This document shows, piece after piece, positions 34,378 through 42,181 of a stretch of 44,414 nucleotides of DNA; the stretch's first letter is position 1, and every line of letters starts with the position of its first letter. The position numbers and the translations under genes are program-made. Where the stretch lies: positions 1 through 44,414 of the forward strand of contig JAPOTT010000047.1 in the NCBI GenBank assembly GCA_026709025.1, given 5' to 3'. Below the pieces are notes generated by a model. That model made no database searches and had not been told where the DNA came from. It saw only the letters and a program-made list of their open reading frames with translations. This stretch comes from a bacterium (GTDB lineage Bacteria; Actinomycetota; Acidimicrobiia; Acidimicrobiales; Bin134).

Positions 34378-34498
34378 TCAACATGAACACTAATAACAAG
34401 CTAATCAAATGTATTCTTCTACGGCTTGTGGTGGAGCAAGCGGGGTCAGAGGTGTCTAATGCTATGGGTGCGGTGGTGAATCATGCTTCAAGTGGTTC

Positions 34499-34605
34499 AT
34501 TCGTTGGGGTTCTATCCTCAACCTTCATTGAAGAATTGGCGCTTTGGCGACTTCAACGCCATAGACCATATTGCGTCGGGTATCAAGCCCGGCCTTCGTT
34601 GCACC
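34499..34605 (+). ncRNA. crRNA-like solitary CRISPR unit (CreA/CreR-type guide RNA)
   Basis: Two degenerate 36-nt repeats flank a 35-nt spacer. Pseudo-repeat 1 (34499-34534) agrees with the array repeat at 24 of 36 positions without gaps, including CTTCATTGAAG at its 3' end. Pseudo-repeat 2 (34570-34605) agrees at 23 of 36, again ungapped. Both keep a stem in the same place: TTGGGG/CCTCAA with one wobble pair, and GTCGGG/CCCGGC with one wobble pair. The first ends in ATTGAAGA, matching the 8-nt tag ATTGAAGC expected after processing by a Cas6-type enzyme. The spacer (34535-34569) has an 18-nt partial match in promoter DNA at 34337. The unit lies 78 bp before csb1, whose downstream partner csb2 would supply the Cas6 activity. 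The array proper is at the other end of the locus, so this is not a stray array end. Confidence 0.8.
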
Positions 34606-34682
34606 GGTTGTTGACTAATTGTCACAGGGGCGTGAGATGATGTTGTCCACGTTAAAAAACTAACTTGAAAGGAGTTTGGTAA

Positions 34683-35903
34683 ATGTCTGAATTGACTTAC
34701 GAGAAGCTGCGTGATGCGGTGACGGGGGGAGCTGTAGCGTTACGTTCCCGAACGGAACTGCAACCGGCTGACGGGCCCGGAGGGAAGGTTTTCCCGCCGA
34801 CATACTCAGTCTCCTCTGGCCAGCACAAGTATGCGGTGGAAGTCCGCCAGGTGGGAGATCGAGAAGTGCAGACGGTGCTGTTGGACTCGGTGGCCTCACA
34901 GGCAAACCGTGCCGAGTTGGCTCTGCTTGAGGGCTGGGAGTCTGGTAATTTGAATTTTCCCGTGCCTTACGTGGATTTCTCAACCGAGAACGGCGAGTTC
35001 GATGACATCGGCCGATTGACGGTGCTTGAGACCCCCCACCGGTTGGCCGATGCTATTTTCAGAGACAGCTTGCTTGATGGCACACTGTTCCGGCTGTCGG
35101 AGATGGGTCGAGCTATTACAGATGCTCAACCTCGCAACGCCACGGCCTTGTTCCGTTACGCTCCTACCGCGTTGTTATTCGGTCAGTGGGATTCCACCGG
35201 CCCCAAGGGTGGTCTAGGGTCAAAGTTTCAGCGGGCCTACGTGTCAGAGATCGTTGGCCACGATGTGCAGGTCGGCCGCAAGGTAGGCAGCCGGCTGGAC
35301 CCGCTTCAGATTGAACGTGAGGCAGCAGTGGCATACGAACATAAAGACCCGAAGCAGCGCTGGACATTAGATGAAGCCGAAGCGGTAGTGCAGAAGGGTA
35401 AGCCTAAAGTAGTTGGAGGTGATGGTCGTCCATCTGAGATCAACCACAGCAACATCCCTCCCACCATTGACGAAACAGCGGGCGGTGTAACCATTTCAGC
35501 AGCGGTGCAGACGACAGTGATCTCGTTGGCGGCATTGCGACGTTTGCGCTTTGCCAGCCACGGTCGAGATGTCGAAACTGCGGCCCGAACTGCTGTCGCC
35601 GCGCTCGGCATAGCTGCCGTTGTCCTCCAACATGAGATGGATCACGACCTGCGCTCTCGGTGTTTGCTGATACCCCAGCATTCGCCCCAGATTGAGTTGG
35701 TCGGTCGGGATGGCTCGGCCCCAGAAAGCGTCGATATCGATCGCAACAGTGTTTCGCAGATCTTGAGTCAAGCTGCTCAAGCATCATCTGGGCTGGGCTT
35801 GGCATGGGAAACTGCCCAGATCAAGCTTCAGCCAGCCCCCAAGCTGTTGGAGTTACTGCGCCGCAGTCGTGAAGTTTCTGCCCGCGAGACACCGGAGGCA
35901 TGA
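34683..35903 (+). CDS. csb1: Type I-G Cas7 (Csb1, GSU0053 family)
   Basis: Backbone subunit of the type I-G (I-U) Cascade, which polymerises along the crRNA spacer (406 aa). It opens MSELTYEKLRDAVTGGAVALRSRTELQPADGPGGKVFPPTY, then VLLDSVASQANRAELALLEGW, RLADAIFRDSLLDG and PTALLFGQWDSTGPKGGLGSKFQRAYVSEI, the Csb1 signature. RLRFASHGRDVETAARTAVAALGIAA lies in the C-terminal third. ATG 34683 has AAAGGAG eight bases upstream. The bases just before that site (ACTAACTTG, 34659-34667) repeat the nine bases in front of the crRNA-like unit's target. First gene of a tight operon, three bases before csb2. Confidence 0.9.
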   Translation: MSELTYEKLRDAVTGGAVALRSRTELQPADGPGGKVFPPTYSVSSGQHKYAVEVRQVGDREVQTVLLDSVASQANRAELALLEGWESGNLNFPVPYVDFSTENGEFDDIGRLTVLETPHRLADAIFRDSLLDGTLFRLSEMGRAITDAQPRNATALFRYAPTALLFGQWDSTGPKGGLGSKFQRAYVSEIVGHDVQVGRKVGSRLDPLQIEREAAVAYEHKDPKQRWTLDEAEAVVQKGKPKVVGGDGRPSEINHSNIPPTIDETAGGVTISAAVQTTVISLAALRRLRFASHGRDVETAARTAVAALGIAAVVLQHEMDHDLRSRCLLIPQHSPQIELVGRDGSAPESVDIDRNSVSQILSQAAQASSGLGLAWETAQIKLQPAPKLLELLRRSREVSARETPEA

Positions 35904-35906
35904 TCC

Positions 35907-37586
35907 GTGCTTGCCATTGAGGTGAATTTCCTCACTGGCCGGTTTGTGGCTACTGCCCACAACGACCGGGAGGTCAGTGAGTGGCCGCCGCACCCGGCCA
36001 GGTTGTTTTCAGCGCTTGTGGCTGCTTGGGCTGAAGCCGGAGGAGATGTCGCAGAACGAGAGGCTTTGGAATGGCTGGAAGCTCAGTCGCCACCATCCCT
36101 TGCGGCCTCAGAGGCTGATCCTCGCAGGGTTGTCAGCTATTTTGTTCCGGTCAATGATGCTCGGGTTATCAGCGGATCTTGGTATGACCGTCGCAGCCAG
36201 ATTCTTGATGATCTGGAGGATCAACTTGATGGGGAACTCAAACGCTCGGGCGGGGAGTTGACAAAGACGGCGGAGCGGTTCCGCGACAAGATTGGCAAGG
36301 AACTGGATGTCAATGACCAAGTGTTTAAAATCGGGACTACATCGGTAGGTTCGGCTCTTGAACTTTTACCCGATGGCCGAGCCAAACAGGAGCGCCATTT
36401 TCCTTCTGTGACACCGAGTGAACCACGCATTACCTTTGTTTGGTCCGAGGCCGAGCTTTCGGAAGCAACCAGAGCATCGTTGGATCAACTTTTGGCGCGG
36501 GTCACTCGCCTGGGCCACTCGTCATCACTGGTGTCTTGTCGCATAGTTCATGACCCGCCGCACCCCAACTGGAATCCTGATGGGGGAAGCCACGTTCTTC
36601 GATGTACTGGCTCTGGACAACTGGCTGCGTTGCAGGAGAGGTTCCAACAGCACCAATCTATCAAGCCGAGGTCGCTGCCTTTCTCAGCGGTCCGCTACAG
36701 CAACAGGCCGAGCGAGCCAGGCTCACCAGCTCCTTTGGAGCCTGACACCGATGGAGAATGGATCGTCTTTGAGTTCATGCTCAAATCGCAGTCGCGGAGA
36801 TTTCCTTCAACCCGTGTTGTTGAAGTAGCTACTACCATGCGCGCCGCTATTATGTCTCATGCTGAAGATCCGATTCCAGAGCGCCTAAGCGGCCACCAGT
36901 CGGGCGGTGCGCCGACTTTGGAACCGCATGTGGCGTTTTTGCCGCTGCCGTACGTTGGGTTTAAGCATTCAGACGGGCGGCTCATGGGTTTGGCGATGTC
37001 GCTGCCCTCATCTCTGGACGAGGCATCCCGACGAGCAGTTCTGCGAGCCATCGGCCGCTGGGAGGAACACTCTGGAGCAGATATTCCCTTGACTCTCCAG
37101 TTCGGCAGCAGCGGGATACTCCAGCTTCAACGCAAAACTGGCCCGATTGATCTCATATCGCTTAGGCCAGATATCTGGCAAAAACCCTCGTTGCGCTGGG
37201 TGTCAGCCACCCCGATTGCCTTGCCCACCCATCCTGGAGCGCTGGGCAGGGGGAGTGCTGCAGCCCGGGCTAAGGCGTGGGCTCGAGCCGAACAGTCGGT
37301 GGCGGCTTCCTGCCGTCATGTGGGCCTGCCCGAACCAGCCCACATTGATCTGCGGCTTGATCCTTTCGTTAGGGGTGCCAGACCGGCTGGCGATTTTCCG
37401 CCTTTCCGCCAGCGGGGTCGCGACGGCAAACTGGTGGCCCGTCGCCTCGTTCATGCGGCCTTGGTGTTCGACCAGCCTGTGAAAGGTCCACTTGTATTGG
37501 GGGCTGGCCGTTTTTTGGGTCTGGGCCTGATGCGGCCAACCGATGAACCAGTTCCTACGGTGAACAAAGGAGACTCCGATGAGTGA
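35907..37586 (+). CDS. csb2: Type I-G Cas5-Cas6 fusion (Csb2, GSU0054 family)
   Basis: Csb2 combines a Cas5-like part, which caps the 5' tag of the crRNA, with a Cas6-like part that cuts the precursor RNA in the repeat (559 aa). The N-terminus MLAIEVNFLTGRFVATAHNDREVSEWPPHPARLFSALVAAWAEAG is the family signature (WPP-P-RL-SAL). ARVTRLGHSSSLVSCRI lies in the middle, and the C-terminus has RHVGLPEPAHIDLRLDPFVRG...RRLVHAALVFDQPVKGPLVLGAGRFLGLGLM, the Cas6-like G-rich loop. GTG start at 35907. The end overlaps cas3 by 8 bp. It should process both the array and the crRNA-like unit. Confidence 0.9.
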   Translation: MLAIEVNFLTGRFVATAHNDREVSEWPPHPARLFSALVAAWAEAGGDVAEREALEWLEAQSPPSLAASEADPRRVVSYFVPVNDARVISGSWYDRRSQILDDLEDQLDGELKRSGGELTKTAERFRDKIGKELDVNDQVFKIGTTSVGSALELLPDGRAKQERHFPSVTPSEPRITFVWSEAELSEATRASLDQLLARVTRLGHSSSLVSCRIVHDPPHPNWNPDGGSHVLRCTGSGQLAALQERFQQHQSIKPRSLPFSAVRYSNRPSEPGSPAPLEPDTDGEWIVFEFMLKSQSRRFPSTRVVEVATTMRAAIMSHAEDPIPERLSGHQSGGAPTLEPHVAFLPLPYVGFKHSDGRLMGLAMSLPSSLDEASRRAVLRAIGRWEEHSGADIPLTLQFGSSGILQLQRKTGPIDLISLRPDIWQKPSLRWVSATPIALPTHPGALGRGSAAARAKAWARAEQSVAASCRHVGLPEPAHIDLRLDPFVRGARPAGDFPPFRQRGRDGKLVARRLVHAALVFDQPVKGPLVLGAGRFLGLGLMRPTDEPVPTVNKGDSDE

Positions 37587-40338
37587 CCTGCTGGTAGACC
37601 ACTTTCCATCCTATTTTCGCGACGTGCATGGCGACGACCCATTCCCGTGGCAGCGTCGACTTACTGCTCAGGTGCTCGAAGAGGGCCGATGGCCTGAAGT
37701 GATTGACCTGCCCACTGGAACCGGCAAAACCGCTGTTCTCGATACCGCAGTATTCGCCCTTGCAGCCAAACCGGAGGTGTTCCCTCGCCGTGTGGTGTTC
37801 GTGATCGACCGCAGGATCGTGGTGGATCAGGTGGTTGAACGCGCCCAGAAGATTAAAGGCAAGATTGAGGAGGGGGCGACTCAGGAGCTACGGCTTATGG
37901 GGAATCGGTTGAGAGAGATCGGCGGGGAATCACTGCTTGGGGTTGTCGCACTGCGAGGAGGCATCCCAATCGAGGGGGAGTGGGCCCATCGGCCTGACGA
38001 GCCCTGGGTGATGGTGTCCACCGTGGATCAATTCGGGTCTCGGTTGTTGTTCCGCGGCTATGGAGTCAGCCCCAAGATGCGGCCCGTTCACGCAGGGCTG
38101 GCGGGTAACGATTGCTTGGTTATCCTGGACGAGGTTCACCTGAGTCGGGCCTTCGCTCAGACGTTGCAAGAAGTGAGTGCCCTGGGTAGCAACAAGCATC
38201 TTCCTAAGAGGTTCCAGGTAGTCGAGATGTCGGCCACGCCAACAACCCCCGGCGAGCATCAGGAACCCTTCCGGTTGACCGAGGAAGACCTAAATGGTTC
38301 CCCCGAGCTTTGCCGTCGTGCTAAGGCGGCAAAATCAGCGAAGCTACGGGAAGCTGGAACCAAGCAGCCCCATATCGCCATTCCCGCTGAGGTTAAAAAG
38401 ATCCTGAAGTCCGACCTTGACGAGACGATTCGGAGCGTGGGAGTGATCGTCAATCGAGTTCGGACAGCACGCGAGACTCATCAATCCCTTAGAGAGGCGG
38501 GCTATTCGGTAAATCTTATCACCGGTCGGATGCGTCCTCTTGACAAAGCAAGATCGCTGGAAGTTATCTCATCTGTGGTCGATCCCGACAAGAGGCCAGA
38601 CGATGAGGGTTTAACCATCGTTGTAGCCACTCAGGCAATTGAGGTCGGCGCTGATTTCAGCTTCGACGCGTTGATAACCGAGGCCGCCCCCATCGACAGT
38701 CTGCGCCAGCGGTTCGGGCGTCTCGACCGGAGGGGTACGTTGGCTGAGCAGACGGGCAGGCCAGCCAAAGCCTGGATTGTCGGTGTCAAATCTGCCCTCA
38801 ACCCCAGACAACCCGATCCAGTATATGGACACTCGGCCCGAGCTACTTGGGAGGAATTGCAGAGGTTAGAGGGCTTCGATTCCATCGATTTCAGTCCATT
38901 GTCTGAGAGGTTTCGTAATGTTCCGGAAGAGTGCTCTGCACCTCGGGTTCAAGCACCCTTGTTGCTCTCCACATACATGGATGCTTGGGTGCAGACCAAT
39001 CCCGAGCCAGTTGTACAGCCAGCAGTGGACTGGTTCTTGCACGGTATCCAACAAGAGCCTCAGGTGGCAGATGTATTCATCGTGTGGCGCTACGACCGAT
39101 CTCTGTCAGGGCTGAGAGAGGTACCGCTTCGCCCAGCTGAATATCTTCAAGTGCCAATCAACGCTGTAAAAGCCTGGCTTGGTAGCGCTAAAGAGGAAGT
39201 GTCTGTGACTGATGTCAACGGGGGCTTTAGCGAGGAGGTAAAGGGACTTGACAACTCGGTGGGTTCGACCTGGTGTCGATGGCAAGGGCATGACGAAGAA
39301 CCCGAGTCGATTTCTGCTCGCGATATTCAACCCGGAGATGTAATCATCGTGGATCCAGAGCTTGGCGGCCTCTCAGGCGGTACTTGGGATCCAGGCTCTA
39401 AAGAGCTAGTAGAGGATTTGGGAGATGAAGCACAACACGCGTATGGCCAGCGCTTCACGCTTCGACTCGATAAGCAGCGGCTGTTGCCAAAGAGTTGGCC
39501 AGCACCGCCCGTTCCAGCCGATGAGGCCAGTGCTCTAGAGCCTCTGGCTGAGCGCATTGACGGTTGGTTGGCCGAGGTGGATTCCTTGCCTGGCCTGGCC
39601 GATTGGCAGCAGAAGGCAATCGGAGAATTGAAGGTTAAACATGAGGTGAGAAATCTGGATGATAAGTACTACGTCCTGGTCTCCGGCAGGGTCGATTCAT
39701 CAACTTTAGATGGATCTGATCAGTCCGCGTCGTTCACAGGTAGTGGCGTTACGCTGCGCGAGCACTTGAGCGGTGTGGGGAAGCGGGCCGCGGACTATGC
39801 CCATCGGCTTGGAATAAGCGAGGCAATTCAGTCCGACCTGGAACTTGCCGCTCAACTCCATGATCTGGGCAAGATCGATCCTCGGTTCCAGAGACAAATG
39901 GTGGGGGACGACGAAGTTCGCCAGGCCATGCAAAACGAGCCTTTGGCGAAATCGCTACCCGGCGCACGTCCCTCACGCGGGGGATGGCCACCGGTGCGAC
40001 ATGAGATCATGAGCGTTGCCATGGCCCAGTCCAATTCCGAAGTTTTAGCCAGGGCCCATGATCCAGATCTGGTGCTGCATCTGGTTGGAACCCACCATGG
40101 TTATGCACGGCCCCTCCCGCCCATAAAGGAGGATCAGCGACCCGAGGTGCTTAGCTTTGATCATGAGGGCATTCCTATGGAAGCCAGCACCGATCTGGTG
40201 GATGGGCCTTTAGCTCTAGAAATGGCCGACCGCTTCTGGTGCCTAGTCGAACGCTACGGATACCACGGTCTAGCTTGGCTGGAAGCCATTCTCAGACTTG
40301 CAGACCATCAACAAAGCGCCGAGGAGGCCAAAAGATGA
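37579..40338 (+). CDS. cas3: Type I-G Cas3 helicase-nuclease with C-terminal HD domain
   Basis: Target-degrading Cas3 (919 aa), recruited by Cascade to unwind and cut DNA. The SF2 helicase comes first: FPWQRRLTAQ, Walker A DLPTGTGKTAVL (K50), FVIDRRIVVDQV, MVSTVDQFGSRLL, DEVH box CLVILDEVHLSRAF (184-187), EMSATPT, VVATQAIEVGADFSFDALITE and QRFGRLDRRG. The HD nuclease is at the C-terminus: ELAAQLHDLGKIDPRFQ (H761-D762), RHEIMS and GTHHGYARPL. Most type I Cas3 proteins have HD first; HD last is typical of I-G. ATG 37579 lies inside csb2, and the TGA overlaps the next ATG. Confidence 0.92.
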   Translation: MSDLLVDHFPSYFRDVHGDDPFPWQRRLTAQVLEEGRWPEVIDLPTGTGKTAVLDTAVFALAAKPEVFPRRVVFVIDRRIVVDQVVERAQKIKGKIEEGATQELRLMGNRLREIGGESLLGVVALRGGIPIEGEWAHRPDEPWVMVSTVDQFGSRLLFRGYGVSPKMRPVHAGLAGNDCLVILDEVHLSRAFAQTLQEVSALGSNKHLPKRFQVVEMSATPTTPGEHQEPFRLTEEDLNGSPELCRRAKAAKSAKLREAGTKQPHIAIPAEVKKILKSDLDETIRSVGVIVNRVRTARETHQSLREAGYSVNLITGRMRPLDKARSLEVISSVVDPDKRPDDEGLTIVVATQAIEVGADFSFDALITEAAPIDSLRQRFGRLDRRGTLAEQTGRPAKAWIVGVKSALNPRQPDPVYGHSARATWEELQRLEGFDSIDFSPLSERFRNVPEECSAPRVQAPLLLSTYMDAWVQTNPEPVVQPAVDWFLHGIQQEPQVADVFIVWRYDRSLSGLREVPLRPAEYLQVPINAVKAWLGSAKEEVSVTDVNGGFSEEVKGLDNSVGSTWCRWQGHDEEPESISARDIQPGDVIIVDPELGGLSGGTWDPGSKELVEDLGDEAQHAYGQRFTLRLDKQRLLPKSWPAPPVPADEASALEPLAERIDGWLAEVDSLPGLADWQQKAIGELKVKHEVRNLDDKYYVLVSGRVDSSTLDGSDQSASFTGSGVTLREHLSGVGKRAADYAHRLGISEAIQSDLELAAQLHDLGKIDPRFQRQMVGDDEVRQAMQNEPLAKSLPGARPSRGGWPPVRHEIMSVAMAQSNSEVLARAHDPDLVLHLVGTHHGYARPLPPIKEDQRPEVLSFDHEGIPMEASTDLVDGPLALEMADRFWCLVERYGYHGLAWLEAILRLADHQQSAEEAKR

Positions 40339-41240
40339 ATGGAACGCACCTCACAGGACTTGAAGGCACAAACCCTCTTGGGTTTTTTGCCGCTCTAGGT
40401 ATTCAGGTCGCATCTGAAGGCTCTTCTGAGGAGCTTCGTCTTTGGTGGAGCGATGATGTTGTGCCTCATGCCGTAGTGGATGAGTCTATTTCTATTGAAG
40501 CAATCATTACGCAAGCGATGACCATCTTGCCTGCTTGGTTGAGGAGTCCAGCTATCACTTCTGGTCTTAAACCTACTGGTGACATCAAGTTCAATGAATC
40601 AGACATCACTACTTACCTTCACAATGCTCGGCTCGCTGGTCCTAATGCTGGTTTAGCAGCATGTTTGGTTGCTGAAGGCAGCTTAGACAACAGTAGTGCA
40701 GCTAAGCCCACTGATCTGTATTTCACTGCTGGACAGCAAAAGTTCCTGAAGATGGTTAAGGACATCCTCGAGGGAGTGACAGCCGAAGATTTGAAAATTG
40801 GCATGACTGGGCCTTGGTCTTACCAAAGCAAATTGAGTTCTCTCATGTGGGATATCTCAGATGATAGTAACTACGCTTTATTAGCGAGTAACCCTGCAAA
40901 AGAAAAGAAACTAACCAATCCTGGTGCAGAAGCTCTTGCTGTTTTGGGTATCAGTAACTACCCGGCATTTGGCAGTACTGGCCGAACATTGACTCAAGGG
41001 GCCTCTGGAGGCTGGAAGCGTGGAGCTTTTACATGGCCTATTTGGACAAAACCTGCATCGCGTAGAGTTGTCTCCTCACTGCTTGCTCATACCACAGCTA
41101 GCGAACCGGGGTTGAATAAGCGGGCATTGTGGTATCCGTCTTGGGGTATCTCACGGATAATGCAGTCAGCTATACGACGCAGCGATCAAGGTGGCTACGG
41201 GACGTTCAGCCCCCCAAAGGTGGTCTGGTCTCGTGAGTGA
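40335..41240 (+). CDS. Type I-G Csb3/'Cas3-extension'-like protein (candidate small Cas8)
   Basis: CRISPR-associated protein (301 aa) found with csb1-csb2-cas3 in I-G loci. It starts MNGTHLTGLEGTNPLGFFAALGIQVASE, an N-terminal GLEG-x-NPLGFLAALG motif. It then has RLWWSDDVVPHAV, CLVAEGSLDNSSAAKPTDLYFTAGQQKFL, MTGPWSYQSKLSSLMWDISDDSNYALLA, GAEALAVLGISNYPAFG, TQGASGGWKRGAFTWPIW and IRRSDQGGYGTFSPPKVVW. ATG 40335 overlaps the cas3 stop (ATGA). No Csx17-sized large subunit is present in the visible operon, so this may fill the Cas8 place or extend Cas3; I cannot tell which. Base composition looks more AT-rich than csb1-cas3. Confidence 0.72.
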   Translation: MNGTHLTGLEGTNPLGFFAALGIQVASEGSSEELRLWWSDDVVPHAVVDESISIEAIITQAMTILPAWLRSPAITSGLKPTGDIKFNESDITTYLHNARLAGPNAGLAACLVAEGSLDNSSAAKPTDLYFTAGQQKFLKMVKDILEGVTAEDLKIGMTGPWSYQSKLSSLMWDISDDSNYALLASNPAKEKKLTNPGAEALAVLGISNYPAFGSTGRTLTQGASGGWKRGAFTWPIWTKPASRRVVSSLLAHTTASEPGLNKRALWYPSWGISRIMQSAIRRSDQGGYGTFSPPKVVWSRE

Positions 41241-41365
41241 TGCGCTCACCTTGTTGTGAATAGGTAAACGCGTATAAGTGCTGAGATGGACTGTCGCAGG
41301 AGGGAGACGATGCGTCATCCAAACTGGAATTGAAATATAGCTTACTATCTATATAAATTCTACTC

Positions 41366-41371
41366 TATAAT
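41366..41371 (+). promoter_or_regulatory. Consensus -10 box of the second toxin-antitoxin pair
   Basis: A perfect TATAAT ends six bases before the toxin ATG (41378), so the transcript probably begins at the start codon, as for the pair at 33.7 kb. TTACTA (41342-41347) is a possible -35 site. The gap 41241-41377 otherwise holds an AT-rich stretch and no gene. Confidence 0.55.
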
Positions 41372-41377
41372 AGTGGG

Positions 41378-41752
41378 ATGGCTTGGGTAGTCAATGGCAC
41401 TGATGAGTTTGCTGCTTGGTTTGGTGAACTCAGTGAATCTCAACGGGATGCAGTGATTGCAGTTGTAGAACTTCTTGCTGAGTATGGCCCTAGCTTAGAT
41501 CGACCATTTGTAGACCGTATTAAAGGATCAAAGTATCACAACATGAAAGAGCAAAGACCTCGTGGTGCTGCTAGGAATATTCGCATCTTGTTTATTTTTG
41601 ATCTTCGACGCGAGGCAATGCTTGTAGTGGGGGGAGACAAGAGCGATCAATGGGAGCGATGGTAGAGCCGAGCCATTCCTCGTGCCGATCTGCTCTATGG
41701 GGAGTATTTGGATGAGTTAGTCGCTGAGAAATCAATTGAAGACATCAATTAA
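41378..41752 (+). pseudogene. HigB/RelE-like toxin gene interrupted by an in-frame TAG
   Basis: Homologue of the toxin at 33389-33763, inside the cas operon. The first 95 residues are intact: FAAWFGELSESQRDAVIAVVELLAEYGPSLDRPFVDRIKGSKYHNMKEQRPRGAARNIRILFIFDLRREAMLVVGGDKSDQWERW. A TAG (41663-41665) then stands where the intact toxin has Tyr (QWKDWYQLAIP). In the same frame the sequence continues SRAIPRADLLYGEYLDELVAEK and ends at TAA 41752. Reading through gives 124 residues, exactly the length of the intact homologue. So this is one nonsense mutation in an otherwise undamaged gene. The short product may be inactive, or may be kept as a harmless partner of the antitoxin. Confidence 0.85.
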
Positions 41753-41765
41753 AAAGGAGACACAC

Positions 41766-42080
41766 ATGGGGTATCATAATTTTAACGACATTGTTGGGGA
41801 GATTAGCCTTGAGCGTCGTGCTCGCATTGAAGCGCTGAAGCAGGAAGCTAGAGCTGATGCTGTGGCGTTCAACTTGGCAGAGTTACGCCGCCACCGTGAG
41901 ATGACTCAGGTTGAGTTAGCTCAGTGCCTAGAGCGAACCCAAGCTTCAGTCTCGGCTATGGAATCAGCAGGTGATAATTTGCTGTCTACATATCGTTCAG
42001 TTATAGAGAGCTTAGGCGGTCACCTTGAGATGGTGGCTGTCTTTGATAATGAGAGAGTAGTGCTCCCCGGTAGTAGCTAA
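41766..42080 (+). CDS. HigA-like antitoxin, XRE-type HTH protein (inside cas operon)
   Basis: Putative antitoxin of the broken toxin just upstream (104 aa). The leading helix SLERRARIEALKQEARADAVAFNLAELRRH resembles that of the antitoxin at 33022. The HTH is MTQVELAQCLERTQASVSAMESAGDNLLSTYRSVIESLGGHLEMVAVF. ATG 41766 has AAGGAG (41754-41759) six bases upstream; 13 bases separate it from the end of the toxin frame. It is intact although its toxin is cut short. Lying between the effector and adaptation parts of the CRISPR locus, it could also regulate cas4-cas1-cas2 transcription, but that is guesswork. Confidence 0.8.
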   Translation: MGYHNFNDIVGEISLERRARIEALKQEARADAVAFNLAELRRHREMTQVELAQCLERTQASVSAMESAGDNLLSTYRSVIESLGGHLEMVAVFDNERVVLPGSS

Positions 42081-42181
42081 GAAAATATTACTTCTAGTTG
42101 ATGATTTGGTATTCAGTCAGAGGTAGTTCAGTAACTAGGATAACTATTGTATGTGCAGTTTCGCAGAGGTGAGTGGGTTTC

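Noticed and set aside
34374-34640. 88-codon frame MINMNTNNKLIK... across the crRNA-like unit
   Set aside because: No ribosome-binding site and no recognisable family; it reads straight through both pseudo-repeats and the spacer, which better explain the sequence.
41310-41340. Possible further pseudo-repeat (GGAATTGAAAT) before the second toxin
   Set aside because: Only the ATTGAA core resembles the array repeat; no stem, no second repeat and no spacer geometry.
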